Below are positions 12,552 to 23,066 of a stretch of 64,000 bases of DNA, one piece after another (the first letter of the stretch is position 1; every line of letters begins with the position of its first letter). The notes beneath the pieces are model-generated. The model was not told the origin of the DNA, ran no database searches, and saw only the letters and a program-made list of their open reading frames with translations. A program made the translations under genes and the position numbers. The stretch is taken from the NCBI GenBank assembly GCA_010909165.1, contig MU008155.1, positions 1,674,001 through 1,738,000 on the forward strand. Direction: 5' to 3'. The stretch is from Anthoceros angustus. Taxonomy: Eukaryota; Streptophyta; Anthocerotopsida; Anthocerotales; Anthocerotaceae.

Positions 12552-13257
12552 TTCGCGCTACGGCAGCAGCTGGAGGACGCTCAACCTGACATGACAGATA
12601 CCGCGAGCAGTGAGAAGCGTGCAAACAAAACGCGCAGCGCAGCGCAGCTCAAAGCAGCGAGCAATGGAGCCCTAGTGCAAGGACAGGGGCGATTCCGATT
12701 ACGCAATGCAGCTAGCTGCCCACGACCTGAGTACATAGTCATCCCGCACACCAATTGGCTCAAATTCCGGACTAGACTGCGCTACGGGAAGGGGAAGAGG
12801 AAGCTGCCGGCGAGGCTAGCCGGCACACCAGCTCATGCAATGCAACAGCACACCAAAACGGGCGATCCGGTTTGAGGCAGGGGACGGAGATTGCAGGCCC
12901 GGAGCTGGTTGGCAGCTCGGCGAGCTCCACAGGGCGGGGTCCAGGACAGCAATTGAGGCAGGGGCCTGGACAGAAAGGAAGGAGGCGATCGACTCACCGT
13001 GGAGACGCATGAAACGCAGGTGGGGCGAGAAGCGCGATGCACTGGAGACTCCCTGGAGCAGGCTCTAAGGCAAAGACAACGCCGAGATACTTACCTGACA
13101 GCATGCAAAAGGGAAAGGGCAAATGGCTGAAAGAAACAGAGGACGGCCCGGTGAAAGAAGGGAGATGAAAACGTCAGCCTTTTCCACCGAAATCCAGTTT
13201 GGATTACATCACCAGTGACCAGCTCCTGGTTACAGGCATCGATGCGCTCGACAGGCT

Positions 13258-13316
13258 TGAGACGCTCGAGACGCTCGAGACGCCCGAGACGCCCGAGACG
13301 CCCGAGACGCCCGAGG
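13258..13316. repeat. 9-bp tandem repeat (acgcccgag)
   Basis: Six to seven head-to-tail 9-mers, drifting from acgctcgag to acgcccgag. In one frame this reads as repeated Glu-Thr-Pro. Confidence 0.85.
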
Positions 13317-13380
13317 GGGAGCTAAGCTCGAAGCTCGAAGAGCGTGCCCTGCCGCGTGCACCCACGATCATATTATTATC

Positions 13381-13506
13381 GTGGCCGGGAAGAAAAGGTA
13401 TTGTGCTGGCCGGAAAGAAACAGACACTACGGTGGCCGGAAAGAAACAGACGCTGTGGTGGCCGGAAAGAAACAGACACATGTGGTGGCCGGAAAGAAAG
13501 AGAAAG
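13381..13506. repeat. Tandem repeat of ~22-32 bp (gtggccggaaagaaacaga)
   Basis: At least five imperfect copies of ggccggaaagaaacaga separated by short variable spacers. Located in the presumed upstream region of PHS2; no function inferred. Confidence 0.8.
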
Positions 13507-14266
13507 GGTAAAAGGCAGCTCGGCCCACGTGTTGAGGCCTACACGGCCCGCGACGGATATTTGTGATGCTGTGACGACACTTGTCTCTCCGGCTCCACAT
13601 CGTTTCTTCTATCTATTGGCTCGAGGACAGGAAAATTGGTTCAACCGCAGAGGCCAAGCGACGGCGACGGGCATCGGAATGGAATCTGGGCAGCTACACT
13701 GGCGAATCTGTCCCTGCCACACACAGGGCATGGCGGGATTGCAGGGGCCCTTTTCGACGTAGCTGGACACGCCATTATTGTGCATCTGTCCTTCAAAGTT
13801 ATGTCAGGCAATTCTGTTCATGACAGCCACCGAGAATCATACCCATCTTTGTTCACAGGCTCTCCACATGACAAGCTGACAAGGGAGCAACTGCCCTTCG
13901 GTGCTTCTCACGGACACCTCGGACAGATAATGTAAAACGTCAGACTCATGACATAAAAGGCATAGGTTCCGAGCTCATGACAACAGGACTCGTCCTCACA
14001 CATTCCGCACAGAGGACTCAAGGCAGCCATCCTTCTAAAAAGGTGCCCACAGATACTTCAGGCAGCCGCCATCCTTTCCAAAAGTTGCCACAGTAACGCC
14101 TTGTGCCTAGAAGTTGAGGACTTCCGGCTCCAACGTCCACCGGAGTGACACTTCAAGAGGAGTCCCTTGCACTTGTGCTTGATTCCCAGATTAGGCATGG
14201 AAAACTGACCACGACAGACAGAATGCCATACTTCCAACACCAAGTTTGCTGGCTTGCCTGCTTCCC

Positions 14267-16447
14267 TCACCGGTAGTAGTATGGAGACATGGAACGAGAC
14301 CTGGAGCGTGAGTACGATCGGGAGCGGTGCCCAGTCCCCTCTCGTACTGGGCTGTGGTCGGGGGATAGAGATCGGTCCCTGTCCCTCCTGTAAACAGCAG
14401 GTGAGTGATCTCGTCCACCACCACCACGATAAGGAGAATAATCACGCCCACCCCGGTAAGGGGAATAATCCCGCCCACCACGGTAAGGCGAGTACCTTGG
14501 AGAGTAGTCCCGACCACCTCGATAGGGGGAGTATCTTGGAGAGCGCCGCGAACTGTCACGCATGGAGTCATAACCTCTCCGACGAAAGCCATCGTGTGAG
14601 GCGGCTGCCATGCAATGGGCAATAGTAAGTTTTTCGGGGAAGAATTGGAGACATGAAAGAGAAACAGCACATACTATACTTACAAACTTCCCTTGAACTT
14701 CTCACTCCCAGGTATTTTCCGGGAGTTGGTGTGCGTGCCCTCTTCCGCTTGGCCTGTCAATGGCAAGAAGTATGTCAAGACACCGCCAGGGAAAGATACA
14801 ATAGGATCAGTCCCAGACAACACACAAATGCAAACAGGAGGAGTTACAACAAGGCACTTCTACAGAGCAAGAGCGTGCAGACACCAGACAGCGTGTCCAA
14901 TGCCAAGCCTCTCAAATCCATGCTTTCTGAAGCAGCAACCTCTTTGGCAGCTGATGCAGTTAATTAGATTGATGGCGCCTGACACACAAAACTCGGCTTG
15001 ATCACTTTGCGCAAACAAAGCCGATGCCGAAAGTTGATGAAGGATATCTAAGGTTGTGCAGCAACAGTTCCAAAGGTTGCCTGTTCAGGGGTACTGACAG
15101 CCGAAACGCCCACAACCAATACTACAAACATGCACACCCCTCAAAGAACACCACTATGACTACACAACATGCAACATTCATCTGCCAAAATTCAGCACCA
15201 AGACACTACACTAACCAAATCCCCTGCGTTTAGGGGCATCTGAGCTGTTCCACTGCAGAGTACTTGGACTGTGGCATGGAGGTTCAATGCGGCTTTGTTG
15301 CGCAAGTTGAGGGTGCCACAGTCGGAGGTCAGACTGATTAAAGTTGGAAGCATAACCAAGCTGGGTAGGTTCGAGACTGCTCAAGCTGGTTAGGTTGGAA
15401 TAGTTGATTAAGCTTGACTGCTCAAGCTGATTTAAGTGGACTGAATAGGTGCTGATGCTGAGACTAGACAGTTGCCTTGCTGCCAGCATAGTTGAGGCCA
15501 TAATCTCTGAATAACGAGGACCAACAACATGAATGAGTACTATCAGCATGTGCTAAGCAAAAGCTCGTCGGCAACCTTGGGACATTTTTCTACACAGGTA
15601 CTGAGCGGAAAACCTGACCGAAACGGCAGTCTCACAAACTACCTCACAACCAACTGCCATATTACCTTCTCAACCGTAATCACACGGCCTTCCAGTATGG
15701 ACCGGTTCAAGTACTTAATACACCGTTCCGCGTCCTCCAAAGTACCCATAGTTACAAAACCAAAACCACGAGATTCCCTTGTCCGTGGGTCCACAACCAA
15801 GCGACATTCAACAACCTGCGACCACCGACACGGAAACACCTTAGCACCTGAAGAGGAGGAAAGCTTTCTCCACACTTCAGTAGACCCCATGGCATAACGC
15901 CGTGAGAACCCACACCTTTCCTTCTTGAGAGAAGTGCTCCTCCAAGTCTTTCTCTGACACACGAGTAGACAAGCCAGTCACATAGAGGTTGTTTCCCGGA
16001 TTGATTGCCTCCCTTTGCTCTTCTCGTCCCCCTCCATATCCACCCCTGCCCGCAGAAGAATATCGCTTGTCACAAGCGAGCCTAATACCAGCTCGAAAAC
16101 AAACACAGGCCCTCTGTCCCCATCAACTCCCATACCTAGCAGGGCTCCGTGGAGACCTGGACCTCGAAGTGTACCGCCTCGGTGAAGGTGAAGCATACCT
16201 GCCAAGACAACTCCACGTTGACAAAAAGAAGCGACACAAAACCCTGCAACAAAACCCACAACACCTCCTTTCCTGCTTACCTTCGCTTGGGAGACTCAGC
16301 CTGCGACACAAACAGCAGACAAACTGTGAGCAACCTGGATAACCTCGCCAACCCTACAATCCATTAAGGCCGGCTCCAAGCTGCTAATTGCAACTCCAAC
16401 GGCACGATCGCCAGGACCTACAGCAGGGGGGCAAACGAGCTCACCAT
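14267..16447 (-). CDS. SR45A: SR45a / Transformer-2-like splicing factor (RRM plus RS/RGG tail)
   Basis: Nuclear pre-mRNA splicing regulator. Seven coding exons close in phase: 16445-16447 (only the ATG), 16281-16300 (20-nt microexon), 16136-16198, 15916-16081, 15666-15815, 14684-14753, 14267-14604, for 269 residues. The order is a short RS-rich start (SPSPRRYTSRSRSP), an RRM with RNP2 NLYVTGL and RNP1 RGFGFVTM, the linker RTPTPGKYLGV that marks the Tra2/SR45a group, and a tail of repeated YSPYRGGRD units plus RSRSYSRSRSRSMSP. The start codon seems to sit alone at the end of exon 1, directly before a GTGAGC donor. The 912-nt intron 14754-15665 is long for this locus; SR genes often autoregulate through such introns, but I only infer that here. 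Confidence 0.92.
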
Positions 16448-16998
16448 GGGCGCGTGACAGCAGATTTCTCTTAAATAAGTTCACAAACGCGCTGCGCGAG
16501 AACACCAATCTGCCAGCTCCTACGAGGACGAACAAACATCAGGCTAACCCGCGCAGCTCCGCTCCAGCTCAACAGCGCACCCAACACCACAGAGAACAAA
16601 GCTCCCAAACCCTAGACTGATGGCAGCGTCCACGATGCACCCAGGTACATGTCAGCTGCTCACAGCCCGGTACTCGCTGAGGAAAGGCCTCGGGGCTGGG
16701 CAGCTTCCTGGACACGTTAGGTCTTGTTGATTCCGGTATGTAATTACACATTCGTGTATAAATACACTGCACGTGTACCGTACCCTATCGGGTGCTTCGG
16801 TGGAAATAAGAAATAGGGAAAAAGGAAATCATAAATTAAAAATTGGGAAATAAGAAAATAAAAATAGAGAAATAAGGAAATAGGAAATAAGGAAATAAGA
16901 AATAAGAAAATGCAGAAATAAGAAATAAAGAAATAGAGAAATAGAAAATAAGGAAATTAAGAAATAGGAGATAGGAGATAGAATAGGTATAGGATCTA
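16448..16998. other. SR45a upstream region and purine-rich low-complexity DNA
   Basis: The proximal part holds the SR45a 5' UTR/promoter (minus strand). From about 16800 to 16985 the sequence is almost pure A/G with short T steps, built of variants of ggaaataagaaat. It abuts the left inverted repeat of the MULE element. Confidence 0.7.
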
Positions 16999-17210
16999 CT
17001 GCAGGCGCTACTGGTTCATGTGCTCTTAATGCGAGTACGGAAACTAAAGCGCCAACTCACCATGGTGAGCATGTCACATCGCAGCGGTCATGCCATCGCT
17101 ATCATCCACTCTCCCGTTCGGCGCGACGGCATTTCGTGCGCCCGTCGCCACTTCACTAACCCTAATGTAACGTATAATATAGCTATACCATATGTACTCT
17201 GTGTTGTACT
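16999..17210 (+). repeat. MULE left terminal inverted repeat
   Basis: Pairs with 20162-20370 on the opposite strand; starts near ctgcaggcgctac and ends near ccatatgtact. Confidence 0.8.
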
Positions 17211-17621
17211 CATATGTCTACGTATTTCTGAACCCGTCTTTAGTTTGAAGAAAGGCAAACTCTGAAAGTGCCCTATCCCGCTCGCTCACGAGGCCAGGCT
17301 CCAGAGCTGGCCGTGACCGAACTTGCAGAATGAAGCTCGACTTAACACGGTGGTCGCTCAGTTGGAGGAGGACGAGCCTACCCAGCTCAGCTTTGTGCCT
17401 CTGCGCATCACTATACAGGATTACGATAGAGGCTCACATGTCTATAGAGGTTGCGTCAAATGTTTCACTGGTATCTCGCCGGGAGGGTAGTGTAAAAAAT
17501 GTAAGGCTGTTGTGAATGGGCAAATGCAATACCGTCTTCGACTTAATTGATGTCTTATATGCCCATGTACCACAAGTAAGCTTGCATTCCCTACCACATA
17601 TTACGGAACAATGGTGTCCAC

Positions 17622-20091
17622 TCATCCAGCAAGCTCCACGAAAGTGGGCTGTTTCTTCTTAGATGGTGCCAGTTTCCAAGTACTACTTCTTTCCCAAAAA
17701 GCAAGCTTCCTTTTCAAGCTGTTATCTGAATAGCTATTATCAGCTAGCACTGGTAGTGTTGGAAGCATGGTGTTACCTACTACACCAGCTCCCATGCCCT
17801 CTAGTTGTCTGATCATTTGCTGGAATAAGCCCTTCGCATGCTGCTCAAGAAAAGGCCACTTTTCCAAAACGAGTGTCAACTGCTGGCACAAAGCTCCCAA
17901 ACTTGGAGACGTCTCCAATCTACCTACTGTGCACACGGTTGCTTGCTCAAGAACGGGAATACCAGTCTCACCTTGGCTACTTGTCCCCAAGCAAGCCACC
18001 GTCATGTGGGAGGAAATTCTCCCACATGAAGTGTCCTCTTGATCTTGGCGAAGTCGTGTTGGAACTCGGTTTGAGCAACTGCAACCTCGGAATACCTAAC
18101 AACCAGCTTTTGAGTGGGGACTACCTTGTCCATGAGCAGCATAACCTTGAGCTGGTGTTTGCACATGAAACCTCGCGTCCCTTGCTTACATGTACAATAA
18201 CGCCAAGGGGTTCCAGCACCACTCACAATATCTACGTGCTTTCTCATTGTCCTAACTGTTGACATAAGCAATATTTGGAGAGTCTGGAGTTGGTAAGACC
18301 ACATGGCTGTCTAATATGGCTGTTGCTTTTTGGAGAGCACTCTGCACAATGTCCTATTGCTTAGAATTTTGAAGCATGCCAACTGCCTTACACTGGGCTA
18401 CATACCAAAAGTGCCTGTTAACCTCTTCGAACAAAATATGCAGCAACCAATCTAATCGCCGATTACGAAGGGTTTTCTTGGAGAGCAAACATCTGTACTT
18501 CAGATGTTTGTGATATGCTTCTATGGGCGAGTTGCAGTCTTGTCCGGCATGTGGAATTGTCCTAACTGCTTTAATCCACTGTAGCATGTTAGAACCCCAC
18601 TGGTCTTTAAAATACTTCACAAAGCTGCTACCAGACTCCTGGAAGGTAGCCTAAAACAGTTCAAGTCTTTGAACGCATGCTTGGTTTACCTCTACCCCGA
18701 CATCAATGTCCATATGCATGATGTCACCTAAGGATTTCATAATTGCATGCCTGGTGTCGGGTGCCTTCACCTTTTTTAGCAATTGCCGCAGCCAAGCCCT
18801 CCGAACATGCCATAGGCACAAGAAAACCAGTGCGTTACTTCCAAACACAGCCTTGATGCCATTAATTTCCGCCATACAATCGTCTACCACAAAAGCGGTC
18901 GGTTGTCAATCTGCCCTATGTAGCAGCATCCTTGCTCGTAAGCATTCCAGCCACTGTGAAATATTGGCTGACGTAGCCTTGCTGTTAATCACCCAAGCGA
19001 CATGGATACCGTTAAAATGATCGTCAAAAACCAACAGAGTGAATAGCTGGAACTTCCACTTATTGGTGCCAAATGTGACATCCATAGATATCAACGACTT
19101 GTGACTAGCAACATGGATCAGAATCGAAAACTGCTTGGATGCCTAACATAAAATCCTTGGCATGCTGTTCTTCTCCCAGCAAAGGAAAAAACACCTCCTC
19201 TCTATGGACATCCATCCACAGCTTGACACTCACCTCATCGTTTACATGGAATTGCCACACCTTGGAGTCCAACTCTGCCTGCAAATTCCTTATGTCTCTA
19301 GGCAACAAAAAATCATCCCGCTCAAGGACTGCTTGCACATCACGATGCTTCCTTAAAAACACCTTAGACTCATGGTCAATTAGGATCAAAAAGCTGCCTT
19401 ACGTAGCAACTTATACTTCACCCACTCTTCTTAGCCGTGGAGCAAGGGTACAATTTGAAGCTGAATCACTCGCTAGCAAACCATGACAATACTCTCCCGT
19501 TGAATCAATGTGCTCCCTTTGATGTAGTCTCAGTTCAGCAACCTCAGGAAACATCTCCAGCTATGTTACAAACAATAAAAACTAGCACCCGCGTTTCTTG
19601 CTTTCTCCACAAGCAATCTTGGAGCGCCTGCTCCCTTTGCCTAACTTCGGCTTGTTAGTGATGTCCGCACAAACTGCAGAATCCAGAGGAGTTTGCTTTC
19701 GGTAGCCATAAGCACAGGCAAACTTGATGTAGTGCCGAGGAGTGGTAGATGAAATTCCTCTTTGCCTCACACCAGATCTGGTCGAAACATTGGCCCTTAT
19801 CAATTTGGTGGGGAAGAATGTCGACTTCTCTTCGCCAGCAATGAAATCTGGGTACCTCGTCCAGGGGATGTAGCAACGTTTCACACGAGTCACCGTCTGC
19901 CGGACAAGATGCTCACCATCCTGCCAGTTCAATGTCTCCTTACAGAAAGGACTGGAACCCGGATTTTGCACTTCAAAAGGGCAAGGTTGAGGTAGGATGG
20001 GGCACCCACCTTCTCGAATACATCCATGAGATGCGAGGTCGAGTGAAGGCGTATGGTCACGCTCTTTGTAGGCATCCTTCACCCGCCTCAA
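17622..20091 (-). pseudogene. MULE transposase with SWIM zinc finger, broken
   Basis: The 5' part (20091-19582) is a basic DNA-binding-like region. The MULE catalytic core is recognisable: DVTFGTNKWKFQLFTLLVF (first Asp block), FVVDDCMAEING and CLWHVRRAW, followed by CNSPIEAYHKHLK and a SWIM zinc finger (YCTCKQGTRGFMCKH). The reading frame is interrupted: a frameshift near 19120 (after MLGIQ), an in-frame stop at about 18906, another at 18651, and a frame change near 18310-18350. The protein family is related to FAR1/FHY3 domesticated transposases, but the breaks argue against domestication here. Confidence 0.85.
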
Positions 20092-20161
20092 AGTGATAGG
20101 GCACTTTCAGAGTTTGCACTTCTTCAAACTAAAGACAGGCTCAAGAATGCGTAGACATGTG

Positions 20162-20370
20162 GGTACAATATAAAGTACATATGGTATAGCTATATTATAC
20201 GGTTACATTAGGGTTAGTGAAGCGGCGACGGGTGCGCGAAAAGCCGTCGCGCCGAACGAGAGAGTGGATGAGAGCGATGGCATGACCGCTGCGGTGTGAC
20301 ATGTTCACCATGGTGAGTTGGCGCTTTGGTTTCCGTGCTTGCATTAAGAGCACAGTGACCATTACCTGCG
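20162..20370 (-). repeat. MULE right terminal inverted repeat
   Basis: Reverse complement of the left repeat with scattered substitutions and small indels. Confidence 0.8.
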
Positions 20371-20394
20371 GGGATCTACAAGCGCGGAAATGTT

Positions 20395-20480
20395 TTAAGA
20401 ATTATTATTATTATTATTATTTAATATTAAATATTAAATTGAAATTAATGATTTAATTATTAATTTATATTATTTTCAAA
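20395..20480. repeat. AT-rich low-complexity stretch
   Basis: ATT/AATATTAAAT-type repeats, nearly devoid of G and C, just outside the right MULE end. Confidence 0.8.
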
Positions 20481-20798
20481 ATAATTATTTCGACACTACC
20501 TGTGGAACCACCCCGTGGGGTACGGTCGTAGGTAGTCCAGATGAAATTTTCGATGTATACTTTGAGTCCAAATTCACTAAAACGGTACCTAGTAGGTAGT
20601 CCTATATAGGAAATTAGGATATTTGCATATTTGCCGGGAGAAGTTTTGGCATGGATCGAGGAACGTGGGACCTCGAGTCTCGGGCTAGTCGGCCCATCGG
20701 GGCGCCAAGCCCAGCCTCCAGGCTTGAAGTGCACGTATCTTTATAACCTCGCGGATGCCATTTGGAGGGAGTCACTGCGAGCTACAGGTCTGGCCAGA

Positions 20799-21708
20799 AT
20801 GGCTCGATCGGCGTGCCTGCATCTCCATCTGCGTCTAGCGCTGTTGCTCTCGCTCTCCCTTGTCTGCACATTCACTGCAGGTTGATCTGCACGTTTTCGA
20901 GATAGTCAATGTGCGTTCGTGATGCATTGGACAGTAGATGGATCGATCTGAAGGAGCTGTAAGCTTAGCTGCAATGCAAAGCCCGCTGGCGATGACGGTG
21001 GCACGAGTGGCTCACCGCACCTCTGATTTGTGCTTCCCGCAGCTTCCCCGAGACTTGCGATCAGCATGTTGGCGTGTGAAGATCTGCTGCCAGAGGACTG
21101 CGCGTTCTCTGTCTCCTCCTCCGGAGCGCGCTGCGTGCTGGAGAAGATTTACTCTACAAATGGCAAGTTCAAGGCTCAGTGCCAGGTATTTGTCACTCAG
21201 ATCTGCCTCATTCACGGTTGTATGCGATTTCCGCCTGCTAGTGCTGAGCACTCATCCTTGGTAATTGTTGACGTGAATCAACCTCAATGGCTGGATGGTG
21301 CAGACTGCTCTCATTGCGGCTGAAAAGGCCGCGGAATGGATCGAGAGCGATGAGTGCATCGAGGCCTGCGGGCTCACCCGCATGACCTACGGGTTGTCCA
21401 CCGATCTGCTACTGGAGCCCGACCGTCTGGACTGGCTCTGCTCACCGCGCTGCTTGGATTCTTGCCCCAACATCGTGGATCTCTACACTAATCTGGCTGC
21501 CGGCGAAGGTAGCACCGCAGAAATTCGTCCTACTTACTTCTTCAGTCTGCATTTGCATTATTACATCTGGCTGCTTGCTCCATGAGCCTCAACTATTGCA
21601 CCGTGGTTTGCAGGCATCTATTTGCCGCAGCTTTGCCTTGTGACAGACCATCAAGGAAGGCGCTCTTTGGCGTCCATAGCGCCAGAAGCTCCTCCGTCAG
21701 GGTTTTGA
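20799..21708 (+). CDS. PAR1: PAR1-family (photoassimilate-responsive) secreted protein
   Basis: Plant-specific small Cys-rich secreted family; the biochemical role is unknown, and tobacco PAR1 was described as sugar/photoassimilate-responsive. Four exons close in phase (20799-20880, 21043-21185, 21304-21508, 21614-21708) for 174 residues. A clear signal peptide (LALLLSLSLVCTFTA) is followed by CEDLLPEDCAFSVSSSGARC, AEWIESDECIEACGL, LCSPRCLDSCPNIVDLYTN, LAAGEG and IYLPQLC, matching the family's conserved Cys spacing (C...C, EC...C, CSP.C...CPN). The C-terminal tail after the last Cys is short. It lies just right of the MULE and its AT-rich flank, so the insertion may have landed in its upstream region. 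Confidence 0.92.
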
Positions 21709-23066
21709 GACCCGAACACCTCACCTCACGTGGGTAACGTGCTCGATCTTCGAGGTTTGTTTCGTTCTGGAACGGGTTTTATGACTTGCATAAATCGCAC
21801 TGTTTAGTGCACATTTCCTTCGTTTAGGCCTTAGGTAGTATTTTACGACTGTAAGTAATGTATAAATTTTTGCAACCACACTTGCTTGCGTTTTGGGGGT
21901 GATAATGATCATGATAGCAGCTTGTTCTTGTCAGATCCATTAGTACTGATATGCTCTTTGCCGTCTCGTCGAATGCCGAATTCTGGCTGGTTCTCACACT
22001 GTGAGGCATATTTCGATAACCTACACCTAGTATCCAAAGCAGATAACTCAAGATCTATCTTAAAATGAAGGAAGACCCGGAAGCCGTATGCATAGCTTCC
22101 AACTTTCAAGTTTCGCCCACTTATCAGTTGTGAAACCCGGAACGCATAACCACTTCCTTGCCCTTGACCGCGTTGAGCTTGTTCTTGTGGCGCCGGTTCG
22201 GGCGTGACAAGCTGCATTATGGAGTGGTTTGCAAAGTAGGTTCCCCAATAAGAAAACTTTGGGGTTGTGGTAAACCGGGCCTATGGCTTGGCACAAAATT
22301 GACTTGGTTATTGTATAGCTAAGCGGTTAGGCAGTTGAAGTTCAAGGTCACCGAAGGCTCAAGCCGCTGTTGGACAGGTTCAGACATTGGAGGCAAGGTA
22401 ATCTGGAAGCTCTCGGAATTGTGTTGCCTGACAAATCAAAGAAGGAGGGTTATTTCAAGTACGTGTAGAATTTGCTGCTTGCAAGGCGAAGTTATCCAGC
22501 CTGGACCTCACCTTTCAACTAGCTAAGTGCCACCTGAGGAAGACCGCAGGTGACGACTGCAGATGGATTCCTGCTATCTAGAAAATTCGAATGGTTTCCA
22601 TATCCAGCGAACTCGACAGTCTCGTCCATCGGATTCTTACGTCGTTCACACCCGCCTGCACAATTGCCAACGTGATAGCGAAAGAAACCAGGCCAATCGC
22701 TGCGCGTGCGCGTCAGCGAGAAGGAAGACTTCAGACTGTCTACACATCTTCGCAGCAGCAAGGAAAATACATTTGTGAGGACATGGCGTTGTCCTCACAG
22801 TGCAATTGGAGAAAATTATCACCCTTGAGGTTTTCTAAGGGTGCACGACACACAAGCTCTCCGAGCATAGCCATAGGTGCTCCTGTGACAACCAGGAGTT
22901 CTAGATTACAGGCTTTGACTGGGATCAAAGGTCATGCCAAGTTCGGCTACAGCCAAAGTCAGCTGCCGAGTGCCGTGTGCATACTATCAGCCTATCAGGT
23001 GCAGGAAGATGGAAGTTTGATGAGCTGCTGTGTGGTCTAAGCTGATGGTACTTGGTTTCTTCCTTC
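21709..23066. other. Intergenic between convergent PAR1 and the Bromo_TP gene
   Basis: The region contains the 3' flanks of both genes. I find no exon set with homology; the open frames near 21909-22217 and 22591-23040 have no recognisable motif. Confidence 0.5.

Larger units (their letters stand above)
12552..14266. other. Intergenic: PHS2 promoter side and SR45a 3' side
   Basis: Holds the PHS2 5' region on its left, two simple tandem repeats (separate entries) and the 3' flank of the splicing-factor gene. An open frame over 13199-13762 mainly translates these repeats; I do not accept it as a gene. Confidence 0.5.
16999..20370. mobile_element. Degenerate MULE (Mutator-like) DNA transposon, ~3.4 kb
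   Basis: Two terminal inverted repeats of about 210 bp (left about 16999-17210, right about 20162-20370) match at roughly 85-90% by eye, including ctcttaatgc, gcgccaactcaccatggtga and cactaaccctaatgtaa. They bracket a minus-strand transposase relic. The heptamer ggatcta stands just outside both ends (16992-16998 and 20372-20378) and may be part of the target-site duplication, although MULEs usually make 9-11 bp. The outer ends are not exactly defined. The transposase is broken, so the element is immobile on its own. Confidence 0.85.

Noticed and set aside
13199-13762. 187-codon open frame on the plus strand
   Set aside because: It is mostly a translation of the 9-bp and ~22-bp tandem repeats and has no recognisable domain or splice context.
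17622-20091. Domesticated FAR1/FHY3-like transcription factor
   Set aside because: The transposase frame is broken by stops and frameshifts and is still flanked by inverted repeats, so it is a transposon relic.
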